A stretch of DNA of 64,000 nt, from contig NZ_JACBFD010000040.1 in the NCBI RefSeq assembly GCF_013391405.1, forward strand, positions 26,876-90,875, in the 5' to 3' direction. The translations under genes were made by a program, and so were the position numbers. This stretch comes from Staphylococcus sp. GSSP0090. Its GTDB lineage: Bacteria; Bacillota; Bacilli; Staphylococcales; Staphylococcaceae. Below are positions 48,982-57,842 of the stretch, one piece after another; position 1 is the stretch's first letter; the number at the start of each line of letters is the position of its first letter. Below the pieces are notes generated by a model that was given only the letters and a program-made list of their open reading frames with translations, had not been told where the DNA came from and did no database searches.

Positions 48982-49040
48982 AAAAGGTGCACATCACTAT
49001 TTATGAACGTCATAAATAGGCGATGCGCACCTCTTTTTTT
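48982..49040 (+). terminator. Terminator after the zinc lipoprotein gene
   Basis: AAAAGGTGC pairs with GCACCTCTTTT across two inner stems (ATC/GAT and ATTTATG/CATAAAT), followed by a T run. The rest of 49041-49242 has no gene; AAGTCT/AGACTT (near 49110-49131) is a weak inverted repeat that may end the converging aldehyde dehydrogenase gene. Confidence 0.85.
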
Positions 49041-49242
49041 TAATTATTCACGCTACGCTAGTATGAAACGAATTCGCATATGTTCTGAAAATAATAGTGA
49101 AGTCTCGACACAAATAGGTATTTCAGACTTTTCCATGAACTTCATCTCAGATAAACTTATTAAATAGTCTTCTTTACGGAGAATGCAACGATATTTCAAT
49201 TATAAAATTTGATTTATGTCGCACTTCCATGGGCTAAGTTCG

Positions 49243-50667
49243 TTAATCGTATCTAATATATGAAACAGTTGTATTATAATACTCTTCTAAGCCATGAATA
49301 CCATCAGCGCCGCCTAAGCCAGATTCTCTCCATCCGGCATGGAAACCATTGACAACCTCTTCGGCTTCGCAATTGGCATAAACTTCACCAAATTTAAGTT
49401 TTTCAGTAGCTAACATAATTTCTTTTAAGTTTTCGGAAAAGATATATGATGATAATCCTGCATTTGTATCATTCGCTTGGTTAATGGCATGTTCAAATTC
49501 AGAATATGTCACAATTGGTAATACTGGACCAAATATTTCTTCTTTGAAAGCAGTATCATCAGGATTGATATTGTCTAAAATAGTAGGTGCATAAAAGAAA
49601 CCAGCGCGCTCAATTTTATGACCACCAGTGATTAAATCCGCACCATTTTTCACAGCGGTTTGTACTTTGTCATCTATACTGTCAAGTTGTTGTTGATTAA
49701 TAATAGCACCATAGTCTGTAGATGCATCAAATGGATCACCAACTGTGAGTTGTTCCATTTGGGTCTTCAATTTTTGGATAAACGTATCATGAATATCTTG
49801 ATGAACAAAGACACGCTCGGGACAAGTACAAACTTGGCCGGCATTATTTATTCTCGCTGTAACGATATAATTCACTGCTTTATCTAAGTCAGCATTGGGT
49901 GTAACAATCACTGGTGCGTTACCTCCAAGTTCTAAGTTCACTTTTTTAACTGTATTGGCACTTTCAGCATAGACAGACTTGCCAGCGCGCATACTACCAG
50001 TTAATGAAATGAGTTGGATATCAGGATGCTGCGCAAGTTGTGTTCCTACAGTCTCTCCTTTACCAGGTAATATTTGTACTAAACCAGCAGGTATGGTTGA
50101 GGCACGCAATAATTCAGCGATTTTTAATGTAATTAAAGAAGTTGCTTCACTTGGTTTAATGACTACAGAGCAACCAGTGATTACTGCAGGAATAACCTTG
50201 CGCATTAAGACCATAATTGGCGCATTCCAAGGTACAATGCCGGCAGTGACTCCGATTGGCTTTTTCGTTAGTAAAATGGTTTCATTTTCACGCGTATTTT
50301 GTAAAACTTCGCCCTTATTATTCATACTCAAACCAGTCATGTAATCAATAAATTGAATGGCTTTGTCAATTTCTCCTTTTGCTGAAGCGAGTGTTTTACC
50401 TTGTTCTTTAACATAAAGCTCAGCTAATGTATCTTTGTTTTGTTCTAATAATGGAATGAGTAATTTAACATGATCCGCGCGAGTGGGTTCCGGTGTTTTT
50501 TCCCATTCTAATTGGGCTTGTTTTGATTTTTCAACAGCATCATTGACTTCATCTTCAGTTGCAAATGTAATCGTATCTATTTTTTCTCCTGTTGCAGGGT
50601 TGATAACATCCATTGTGTCAGTAGATTTACTTGCTATAAATTCATTGTTTATAAATAATTGATTCAA
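49243..50667 (-). CDS. aldA: Aldehyde dehydrogenase (lactaldehyde/glycolaldehyde AldA-like)
   Basis: A 474-residue NAD-dependent aldehyde dehydrogenase. The general-base Glu is in LELGGNAPVIV and the nucleophile Cys in NNAGQVCTCPERVFVH (about residue 279); NAD binding is by GIVPWNAPIM and SLTGSMRAGK. Overall it resembles AldA of staphylococci and E. coli. The start is TTG 50667, 6 bases after GGAGGTG; the reading frame extends upstream but without a site. The N-terminus LNQLFINNEFIAS agrees with the family. It is divergent from mhqR. Aldehydes from polyol or glycol metabolism are likely substrates. Confidence 0.88.
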   Translation of the reverse strand: MNQLFINNEFIASKSTDTMDVINPATGEKIDTITFATEDEVNDAVEKSKQAQLEWEKTPEPTRADHVKLLIPLLEQNKDTLAELYVKEQGKTLASAKGEIDKAIQFIDYMTGLSMNNKGEVLQNTRENETILLTKKPIGVTAGIVPWNAPIMVLMRKVIPAVITGCSVVIKPSEATSLITLKIAELLRASTIPAGLVQILPGKGETVGTQLAQHPDIQLISLTGSMRAGKSVYAESANTVKKVNLELGGNAPVIVTPNADLDKAVNYIVTARINNAGQVCTCPERVFVHQDIHDTFIQKLKTQMEQLTVGDPFDASTDYGAIINQQQLDSIDDKVQTAVKNGADLITGGHKIERAGFFYAPTILDNINPDDTAFKEEIFGPVLPIVTYSEFEHAINQANDTNAGLSSYIFSENLKEIMLATEKLKFGEVYANCEAEEVVNGFHAGWRESGLGGADGIHGLEEYYNTTVSYIRYD

Positions 50668-50838
50668 TTGTGACACCTCCACTAGGTATATACCACTCAA
50701 GTAACATTGAAAAACGAAGCGGAAGCTTTTCATTGAAATGAATATCATATATATAATGATATGTAGCGTAATGAAGGGTTTTTAATAGAGGATGGAAAGC
50801 ATATTTCTATTTAGTGATATATTTTTTATACTCATGTG

Positions 50839-50885
50839 TTGACAGAAAATCAATATAGCATTATAATTCATCTCGAATTCGAAAT
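50839..50885 (+). promoter_or_regulatory. mhqR promoter with MhqR-like operator
   Basis: TTGACA (50839-50844), 17 bases and TATAAT (50862-50867) form a consensus promoter. ATCTCGAATTCGAAAT (50870-50885), a 16-base near-palindrome, lies right at the start point and matches the TCTCGAATTCGA-type MhqR operators known in Bacillus and Staphylococcus. Confidence 0.8.
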
Positions 50886-50909
50886 AAATTTAGGGAGTAG
50901 GTGAATACA

Positions 50910-51341
50910 GTGGATCGTACACAAGTATCTTTAAATACATTTGTTGGGTTAAATCGAACATTAGACCATTTAATGAAAATCGTTAAAACAGATGTTCAAC
51001 GTTTTGGCTTGAATGTAACAGAATTTGCTGTTATGGAACTACTTTACAATAAAGGTGATCAACCTATTCAACGCATCGGTCATCGTGTATTAATCGCAAG
51101 TAGTAGTATTACGTACGTCGTGGATAAATTAGAAGAAAAGGGCTGTGTCATTAGACAACGCAATGAAAAAGATAAGCGTGTGACGAATGCTTCTTTAACT
51201 GAAAAGGGTCGTCTTATGATGGATGAAATATTTCCAGCTCATGCATCAACATTAGAATCTACTTTTTCAGTATTAACAGACGAAGAAATAACCGTATTAC
51301 AACAAGCTTTAAAAAAATTAAGTGCTCAACCTATTGAATAG
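50910..51341 (+). CDS. mhqR: MarR-family quinone-responsive repressor MhqR
   Basis: A 143-residue MarR regulator. The winged helix lies at about residues 50-115 with [21 protein letters not shown] and the wing [16 protein letters not shown]. The sequence is close to S. aureus MhqR, which represses mhqED and reacts to quinones such as methylhydroquinone. GTG 50910 matches the normal N-terminus (DRTxxSLNxFVGxNR); GTG 50901 would extend it by three residues. It is followed by the enzymes it should repress. Confidence 0.9.
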   Translation: MDRTQVSLNTFVGLNRTLDHLMKIVKTDVQRFGLNVTEFAVMELLYNKGDQPIQRIGHRVLIASSSITYVVDKLEEKGCVIRQRNEKDKRVTNASLTEKGRLMMDEIFPAHASTLESTFSVLTDEEITVLQQALKKLSAQPIE

Positions 51342-51370
51342 TAGCAGCACTTAAAATTTTTATCGAAAAT

Positions 51371-51388
51371 TACTTCGAAATCGAGATA
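51371..51388. promoter_or_regulatory. Second MhqR-like operator before mhqE
   Basis: TACTTCGAAATCGAGATA shares the TTCGA/TCGA arms and TCGAGAT end with the box at 50870-50885 (inverted). It lies in the 69-base gap between mhqR and mhqE, so mhqE may be controlled directly as well. Confidence 0.65.
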
Positions 51389-51410
51389 AATATATAAAAG
51401 GAGTTTTATT

Positions 51411-52367
51411 ATGACAAACAATCAATTATTAGGTATTCACCATGTTACAGCTATGACTGACGATGCTGAAAGAAATTATCAATTTTTTACAGAAGTTTTA
51501 GGTATGAGACTCGTTAAAAAAACAGTGAATCAAGATGATATTTATACGTATCATACATTTTTTGCGGATGATGTAGGTTCACCTGGAACGGATATGACAT
51601 TCTTTGATTTTCCAAATATTCCAAAAGGGTCAGCAGGTACAAATTCAATTACACGTCCTTCATTTAGAGTGCCGAATGATGCAGCACTTGAATACTATGA
51701 ACAACGATTTAATGAATTTGATGTACAACATGAAGGTATCCAAGAATTATTTGGCACAAAAGTATTACCATTTGAAGAAGCAGATGGACAAAGTTATCAG
51801 CTTGTTTCTGACGAACATAATAAAGGTGTTGCACCAGGTAAACCATGGAAAGATGGACCAGTTCCAGCTGACAAAGCCATTTATGGTTTGGGACCAATTG
51901 AAATTACTGTAAGTTACTTTGATGATTTTAAGAAAATTTTAGAAACAATTTATGGCATGAAGGCAATGATTGTTGAAGAAGACGTAGCGATTTTAGAAGT
52001 TGGTGAAGGTGGTAATGGTGGTCAAGTTATTTTAAGAAAAGATACAGAAGGCCCTGAAGCAAGACAAGGTTATGGTGAAGTCCACCACGTATCTTTTAGA
52101 GTAAAAGACCATGAGGCAATTGAACAATGGTTAGAATCATATAAAACAGCTGGTATAGGCAACTCCGGTTTAGTTGATAGATTTTACTTCGAAGCGCTAT
52201 ATGCACGCATTGGTCATATTTTAATCGAAGTATCGACAGATGGACCAGGATTTATGGATGACGAACCGTACGAAACTTTAGGTGAAAGTTTGGCACTACC
52301 ACCATTTTTAGAAGCACAACGTGAGTATATTGAATCTGAAATACGTCCTTTTGATACGAGAAGATAA
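51411..52367 (+). CDS. mhqE: Ring-cleaving dioxygenase MhqE (VOC family)
   Basis: A 318-residue VOC dioxygenase of the MhqO/MhqE group that handles hydroquinones or quinones. Metal ligands are in IHHVTAM, GEVHHVSFRV and GHILIEVSTDGPGF. The typical EVLGMRLVKKTVNQDD, DVGSPGTDMTFFDFP and ESLALPPFLEAQRE sequences are present. It has AAAGGAG before the ATG. The next gene is a paralogue with the same plan, so this cluster has two. Confidence 0.88.
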   Translation: MTNNQLLGIHHVTAMTDDAERNYQFFTEVLGMRLVKKTVNQDDIYTYHTFFADDVGSPGTDMTFFDFPNIPKGSAGTNSITRPSFRVPNDAALEYYEQRFNEFDVQHEGIQELFGTKVLPFEEADGQSYQLVSDEHNKGVAPGKPWKDGPVPADKAIYGLGPIEITVSYFDDFKKILETIYGMKAMIVEEDVAILEVGEGGNGGQVILRKDTEGPEARQGYGEVHHVSFRVKDHEAIEQWLESYKTAGIGNSGLVDRFYFEALYARIGHILIEVSTDGPGFMDDEPYETLGESLALPPFLEAQREYIESEIRPFDTRR

Positions 52368-52424
52368 TTTAATCAAACCGGCATTTATAATAATGAAATT
52401 ATTAAGAAGTTAGGAGGCATGGAT

Positions 52425-53324
52425 ATGGAAGCTATTCAACATATTCATCATATTTCAGCGATTGTTGGTAATCCAGAAGAAAATATAAAATTTTACAGAG
52501 ATATATTAAACTTGAAGCTCATCAAAAAAACAGTGAATTACGATGATCCATCTACTTATCACTTATATTTTGCGAACAATTCAGTCGATAATGGGACAAT
52601 TATTACTTTTTTCAACTGGCCAAATATGCATAAAGGACGTATAGGTAATGGTCAAGTAGAGCGCATTGCATTCAGGATTCCCAAAGGATCTTTAGAAGCA
52701 TGGGCAAAGCATTTCGAAACGCATCAAATAGAAACAAAGGTTACGCAATTATTTGAAGCCCAAACATTAGAATTTGAAGATACACACGGTTTACCGCTGG
52801 CATTGGTTGAAGATGATGAGGCACATGACAATCAACAAGCCATTATAGGTTTTCATGGGGTAACCTTATTGTCTTTAAATCCACAAAAAACAGTCAATAC
52901 TTTAACAGCGGATATGGGTATGATTAAAACGAATGAAGATGAAGATTATCTTCATGTTGAAACACAAAGTGCTTGGCGTCATCATATTATTGTGAAAAAA
53001 CAAATTGCGAATACAAATGTTCGTTGGGGTGTTGGCGTTGTACACCACATTGCATGGTCAGTTCCTACAGACCAAGCACAACTTGATTGGCAATCATATA
53101 TGCGTAACCATGGTTATCATGTAACAGAAGTTAAAGATCGTAGTTATTTTAATGCAATTTACATGAAAGAGCATGGTGGTATTATCTTCGAATTTGCAAC
53201 AGAAGGACCTGGATTTACGATAGATGAACGATTTGAACAGTTAGGTCGTCAGTTAGTGTTACCACCACAGTATGAAGATAGAAGAGAGGAATTATTACTT
53301 GTATTACCACAAATTCGTATTTAA
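52425..53324 (+). CDS. Second ring-cleaving dioxygenase, MhqE paralogue
   Basis: A 299-residue VOC dioxygenase with the same ligand motifs as mhqE (IHHISAI, VVHHIAWSV, GGIIFEFATEGPGF) and LKLIKKTVNYDDPSTYHLYF in common with it. It is clearly diverged in the middle. The start is ATG 52425, 7 bases after AGGAGG; the ATG at 52419 is too close. It sits between mhqE and mhqD, so it belongs to the same transcript. S. aureus has only one gene at this place, as far as I recall. Confidence 0.85.
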   Translation: MEAIQHIHHISAIVGNPEENIKFYRDILNLKLIKKTVNYDDPSTYHLYFANNSVDNGTIITFFNWPNMHKGRIGNGQVERIAFRIPKGSLEAWAKHFETHQIETKVTQLFEAQTLEFEDTHGLPLALVEDDEAHDNQQAIIGFHGVTLLSLNPQKTVNTLTADMGMIKTNEDEDYLHVETQSAWRHHIIVKKQIANTNVRWGVGVVHHIAWSVPTDQAQLDWQSYMRNHGYHVTEVKDRSYFNAIYMKEHGGIIFEFATEGPGFTIDERFEQLGRQLVLPPQYEDRREELLLVLPQIRI

Positions 53325-53354
53325 CTTTAAGCATTAAAAAGGAGAGAAATATTT

Positions 53355-53957
53355 ATGGAACATATATTTAAAGAAGGAGAAGCGAATGCACCAACCTTCA
53401 TCTTGTTACACGGAACAGGTGGAGACGAACATGATTTATTACCATTAGCGCAAGTACTTAATCCCAAATACAATGTCCTCAGTGTAAGAGGAGAAATTTC
53501 TGAAAATGGCATGAATCGTTTCTTTAAACGTCATGGCGAGGGTCAATATGATATAGAAGATTTAAAATACCGTACGGAGAGATTAATTTCATTTTTAAAA
53601 GAAGCTGCTGAAAGCTATGGTTTTGATTTAACACGTACGATTCCAGTAGGTTTTTCAAATGGTGCTAATATCGCAATTAGTATGATTTTACATCAAGATA
53701 TTTCATTTGAAGCGGCATTACTATATGCACCGCTTTATCCAATAGAAATTGTACAGGATAAAGATTTAAGTAACATGCATGTCTTACTTTCAATGGGAGA
53801 ACGTGATCCGATAGTAACGACTGAAGATAGTGCGCATGTTATTGATATATTTGAAAGTCGTGGTGCAAACGTAGATCAAGTGTGGGTCAATAGTCATGAA
53901 TTAACACAAGCAGGCGTTAAAGCAGGGCAAGATGTATTAACCAAAATTTTTAGCTAA
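53355..53957 (+). CDS. mhqD: Alpha/beta hydrolase (phospholipase/carboxylesterase) MhqD
   Basis: A 200-residue esterase of the dienelactone hydrolase-like group. The oxyanion region is LLHGTGGDEHDLL, the nucleophile serine lies in PVGFSNGANIA (about residue 103), Asp in MGERDPIVT, and His in NSHELTQAG. MhqD is thought to hydrolyse products of MhqE. AAGGAGAG is upstream of ATG 53355. It ends the mhq transcript. Confidence 0.88.
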   Translation: MEHIFKEGEANAPTFILLHGTGGDEHDLLPLAQVLNPKYNVLSVRGEISENGMNRFFKRHGEGQYDIEDLKYRTERLISFLKEAAESYGFDLTRTIPVGFSNGANIAISMILHQDISFEAALLYAPLYPIEIVQDKDLSNMHVLLSMGERDPIVTTEDSAHVIDIFESRGANVDQVWVNSHELTQAGVKAGQDVLTKIFS

Positions 53958-54085
53958 GATACTATCATAAGCCACTATTTAAGACATTATTTGATAAGCA
54001 AAGAAGACTGGCATAGATTTCAATTTTAGAAAATGAAGTCAATCTAGACTATAATATAGTGATAATAGAAAAGGTGGCGTTCATA

Positions 54086-54640
54086 ATGAATCATCAAGCA
54101 TTGATAGTGATGGATATGCAAAATGGTATTGTAAATGGTTTACAGCAAAAAGAAGCGATTATAGCCAATAATCAAATAGCAATTGAGACAGCACGTCGTC
54201 ATAGTATACCCGTTATTTTTGTACGTGTTGCGTTTACAGGCGAGTATATGGAAGTTTCAGCCAATAATAAAATGTTTTCACAAATGAAAGCTAAAGGCAT
54301 ACCTATGAATAGAGATGACAAATCAACTCAAATTGTTGAAGCGTTGAAACGACAAGTGAATGAACCACTTGTAACGAAACATCGATTAAGTGCGTTTGCC
54401 GGTAGTAATTTAGAAGTGCTATTACGCGGCTTGCAAGTCGATCATCTTGTGCTCACAGGTGTCAGTACAAGTGGTGTCGTATTATCTACGTCAGTTGAAG
54501 CCGCAGACAAGGATTATAAATTAACCGTATTATCAGATGCAGTTGCTGACCAAGATGAAGAAAAACATCAATTTTTAATCGATAAAATATTAACACGCTA
54601 TGCAGATGTGATTACAACAGAAGCATGGTATAACAATTAA
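54086..54640 (+). CDS. Isochorismatase-fold hydrolase lacking the catalytic cysteine
   Basis: A 184-residue isochorismatase-like protein. The conserved Asp is in IVMDMQNGIVNG and the Lys in TKHRLSAFAG, but the third catalytic site, normally GxxTxxCV, reads GVSTSGVVLSTSVEAAD, with Gly in the Cys position. This is the form found in true isochorismatases such as EntB and in a broad family of uncharacterised proteins, not in cysteine amidases. Start is ATG 54086 after AAAGGTGG; the in-frame ATG upstream has no site. It follows mhqD by 128 bases and may be separate. Confidence 0.82.
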   Translation: MNHQALIVMDMQNGIVNGLQQKEAIIANNQIAIETARRHSIPVIFVRVAFTGEYMEVSANNKMFSQMKAKGIPMNRDDKSTQIVEALKRQVNEPLVTKHRLSAFAGSNLEVLLRGLQVDHLVLTGVSTSGVVLSTSVEAADKDYKLTVLSDAVADQDEEKHQFLIDKILTRYADVITTEAWYNN

Positions 54641-54647
54641 AATAACA

Positions 54648-54712
54648 AAAGCCCCATGTAATGATTTCAGCGACATAATCAATGTCTAGTCTGAAATATG
54701 ACATGGGGCTTT
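54648..54712. terminator. Bidirectional terminator after the isochorismatase-fold gene
   Basis: AAAGCCCCATGT (54648-54659) pairs with ACATGGGGCTTT (54701-54712), with an inner TTTCAG/CTGAAA stem. Confidence 0.9.
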
Positions 54713-54716
54713 AAAA

Positions 54717-56132
54717 TTACATTAAGCCGATGAGTTTCATCCATAAAGAGCCAATACCTAACCATACAATAAAGTAAAATATGGCGAGTATCGCGTTCAT
54801 CGTCCACCATCGATTTTGAGTAACATAACCTGCTGAAAATAGAATAGGTGCTGGCCCGCTACTGTAGTGGGTTGTGGATGCCATTAAGTTACCAAAGAAC
54901 CCAAGCATTAGCGCACTGAATAGTGGTGGTGCACCTGTTGCAATAGCGACACCTAAAAGTGCTGAGTACATAGCACTTACGTGTGCTGTTGAACTTGCAA
55001 ATAAATAATGAGAATAGAAATAGAATAGAATGAGTAGTACTAATACGATTGGCCAACTTAAACCGCCTAGGCTGCCGGAAATTGATTTACTGAGCCAAGG
55101 AATAAAGCCAAGTTCATTTAGTTGATTGGCCATCATTACTAATATTGAGAACCACACTAATGTATTCCAAGCACCCGTTTCTTTGAGGACATCATTCCAC
55201 GTGAGGACGCCCGTAATAAGTAATAACGATAATGCGATAAAAGCGGTTAGTGTCGCATTGATATTCAATGTACTGCCTAATACCCAAAGGGCAAGCGCAA
55301 CTAAAAAGATGCTAATCATAAATTTTTCACTTGTGGCCATATTGCCCATAGCTTTAAGCTCATTTTCAGCCCACGATTTAGCATTAGGCGTTTCTTTTAT
55401 TTCTGGAGGATACATTTTATAAATAATTAATGGAACCAAGATTAATGATATGATACCAGGGATTAGTGCTGCTAAAAACCATTGCATCCAAGTAATATCA
55501 ACACCTTGATGTTTAGCTAAAGATTGCGCCAATGGATTGCCTGCCATAGCAGTTAGAAACATGGCTGCTGTAATCAGGTTACCGTGGAATTCTGTAAAGA
55601 TAAGGAATCCACCCATTTTACGTTGCGTACCGTCTTCAGGTTTTGAACCAAATGAACGAGATAACGCATTAATAATTGGAAACATAATACCACCTGCACG
55701 TGCAGTATTACTTGGTGTTGCAGGTGCTAGGATTAAATCTACACCTATCAATGAATAGCCTAAACCTAATGTTTTTTTACCGAATAATTTAACGAATTGT
55801 AAGGCGATTCGTCGGCCTAGGCCTGTTTTTACAAAACCTCTTGAAATAAAAAATGCCATTGCAATCAGCCAAATACTACTATTTCCAAATCCAGCAACAG
55901 CAGTATCTATTTTAACGGTTTGGGTTAATACCGCGAGTGTGAAGCCAATCATTGCTACGGCACCTATAGGAAGTGGTTGTGTAATACAACCAATAATTGT
56001 TGCTACAAATATTGCAAACATATGCCATGCTGCAACATCTAAACCTTCTGGTCTAATTGGGGTAAGTAACCAGATGATTATACCAATCAAAATAGGGAAG
56101 ATAAATTTTTTGTAATTAATACCACTATTCAT
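54717..56132 (-). CDS. DASS-family dicarboxylate carrier
   Basis: A 471-residue membrane protein with about 12 spans of the divalent anion:sodium symporter family (SLC13-like; CitT/YflS/plastid 2-oxoglutarate-malate group). The WHMFAIFVATIIGCI and LPIGAVAMIGF region and the PATPSNTARAGGIMFPI motif (with its sodium/substrate-binding SNT) are characteristic. ATG 56132 lies 9 bases after AAAGGTG; a longer frame upstream to 56177 has no site. It probably moves malate, 2-oxoglutarate or a similar dicarboxylate. Confidence 0.83.
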   Translation of the reverse strand: MNSGINYKKFIFPILIGIIIWLLTPIRPEGLDVAAWHMFAIFVATIIGCITQPLPIGAVAMIGFTLAVLTQTVKIDTAVAGFGNSSIWLIAMAFFISRGFVKTGLGRRIALQFVKLFGKKTLGLGYSLIGVDLILAPATPSNTARAGGIMFPIINALSRSFGSKPEDGTQRKMGGFLIFTEFHGNLITAAMFLTAMAGNPLAQSLAKHQGVDITWMQWFLAALIPGIISLILVPLIIYKMYPPEIKETPNAKSWAENELKAMGNMATSEKFMISIFLVALALWVLGSTLNINATLTAFIALSLLLITGVLTWNDVLKETGAWNTLVWFSILVMMANQLNELGFIPWLSKSISGSLGGLSWPIVLVLLILFYFYSHYLFASSTAHVSAMYSALLGVAIATGAPPLFSALMLGFFGNLMASTTHYSSGPAPILFSAGYVTQNRWWTMNAILAIFYFIVWLGIGSLWMKLIGLM

Positions 56133-56353
56133 ATTATGATGCACCTTTCTTTTCTTTTTATTTAATAAAAAAGACATAAAAATAATAAGTGTAAATGATA
56201 TTAAAATTGTATTTAAGTACTACATAGTAGAAAGGGTGATTAAATCACTAATCATACTAGATATAACATCATATCCTATTACTTTATTATAAGATTTTTC
56301 ATAATAATTATAGTTCTACCAAAACATGATGTAAAGATAGCTTTTAAGAAAAT

Positions 56354-56403
56354 AATGACAACATCACTAACTTTATCTGATGAAAGTTAATAATATTGTC
56401 ATT
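56354..56403. other. Two-part inverted repeat between two membrane protein genes
   Basis: AATGACAA (56354-56361) with TTGTCATT (56396-56403), and inside it AACTTT (56369-56374) with AAAGTT (56383-56388). It may be a weak terminator of the YkvI-like gene on the minus strand, since ATTATTTTCTT follows there, or part of the DASS gene leader. The 56133-56460 gap has nothing else that I can support. Confidence 0.4.
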
Positions 56404-56460
56404 TATAGTAAATCGTCATTAAATATATTAGGTAGATTTAGAATGATACATTAAATTGTT

Positions 56461-57510
56461 TTATTTGTGTGAAAAGCCCTTTTTTAAAATTGGAAATAAT
56501 AATATAAAGCCAAAGATACCCATAATTGGAAATACTTTGCCTATTAAATCAATAAAGCCAATAAAAGTCGTAGCAAAGGTGATTAAAGCCATGCTAATAA
56601 TCATTATATAATAATGCTTGCTATAAGGTGTTGTAAATCTAGAAGCAAATGCATACATCAAACCTACAACAGTATTATAAATCACTAATATCATCACGAT
56701 AGACATAAATAAGCCAATCGCTGGAGAAATTTCTTTTGCTAATAATAGAGAAGGTAGAGCAACATCCTTGATTTGGGTGAATTGCGTCACCATGCCTAGG
56801 TTTAGCATAAGTAATAAGAAAGTAATGATTATACCACCTATCATGCCTCCATAAATCGTTGAAGATTTAAATTTCAAACGTCCTCCCATGACAGATAAAA
56901 AGCTGAACGCTGCTGCAATTTGTAAACTACCATAGTTGATCGCATCGAACCACCACCATTGATCAGTGCGCGTCGCTGTATTCGCATATTGATCAGCATC
57001 ATTAAAACTAAACGAACCAGTAATTAAATAATACATTGCAATGATGGTTACGATAATAACTAAGAAAGGTGTTACCATACCTAAGATGGCGATGAGGCGT
57101 TCAAATTTTAAAAATAATGTTAGTAATATGATTGAAATTAGTAAGACAGAACTCAATGCATACGGAATATTAAAACTTTCATGAATTGTAGAAACACCAC
57201 CTGCAGTCATAATCATAGCAAGTGCAAATAAAAATAAAGTTAGAATAATATCGAATAAAGTCGCAATACGTTTGGGTAAATAATACTTTATTGGCTCAGT
57301 ATGGCTATGTGCATTTAATTTATAGCCGGTTTGAAGTACAAATATGCCCCCAACAGTAACGATGAAGCCTGTGATGATGACACCCCAGATACTGTAGTTG
57401 CCATTGCTAGTAAAAAATTGGAATATCTCTTGCCCCGTTGCAAAACCAGCACCTACAACGACACCAACAAAAGCAAATGCCACAATTATTATTTCTTTTA
57501 AATTTGTCAT
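56461..57510 (-). CDS. YkvI-like membrane protein (APC-superfamily transporter)
   Basis: A 349-residue protein with about ten membrane spans. The start IIIVAFAFVGVVVGAGFATGQEIFQFFTS (key part VGAGFATGQEIFQFF) is the hallmark of the YkvI family, with the broken first helix of APC-fold transporters. ATG 57510 gives the normal family N-terminus; AAAGGAT is 12 bases before it, rather far. The transported substance is unknown. Confidence 0.78.
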   Translation of the reverse strand: MTNLKEIIIVAFAFVGVVVGAGFATGQEIFQFFTSNGNYSIWGVIITGFIVTVGGIFVLQTGYKLNAHSHTEPIKYYLPKRIATLFDIILTLFLFALAMIMTAGGVSTIHESFNIPYALSSVLLISIILLTLFLKFERLIAILGMVTPFLVIIVTIIAMYYLITGSFSFNDADQYANTATRTDQWWWFDAINYGSLQIAAAFSFLSVMGGRLKFKSSTIYGGMIGGIIITFLLLMLNLGMVTQFTQIKDVALPSLLLAKEISPAIGLFMSIVMILVIYNTVVGLMYAFASRFTTPYSKHYYIMIISMALITFATTFIGFIDLIGKVFPIMGIFGFILLFPILKKGFSHK

Positions 57511-57842
57511 AGTAATATAAATCCTTTCGGAGATGCAGATTTTAAAATACAATGCTTATAAAAAATCTCACAATTTAATATTTTAGCTTAAAATAAAGGG
57601 AATTGAAATGAAAAAGTTCATTTGATGAAAACAATTGTATTTTTAAGGAGAACTTAACGTTGTTTAAATAAGTCATTTAGATTAATGGTTTATCAAATTG
57701 GGTAAATGATGAAGGTTCATTTAATGCGTTAAATTAAATAATCTGATAGTATGTTTTCTTATTATTCTATATATGTTTAAAGTATGAAAAGTAGTACTAG
57801 AAAATGATTTGAAAGATCATGTGATAGGAGAGAGGGAACAAA
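57511..57842. other. Intergenic region between divergent membrane protein genes
   Basis: AT-rich, no gene or convincing promoter pair seen. It must contain the divergent promoters of the YkvI-like gene and the CPA1 antiporter gene. Confidence 0.4.

Noticed and set aside
49079..49093. CodY-like TATGTTCTGAAAATA
   Set aside because: It is 12/15 like two others, but lies between two 3' ends where a promoter is not expected. It shows that such matches arise by chance in this AT-rich DNA.
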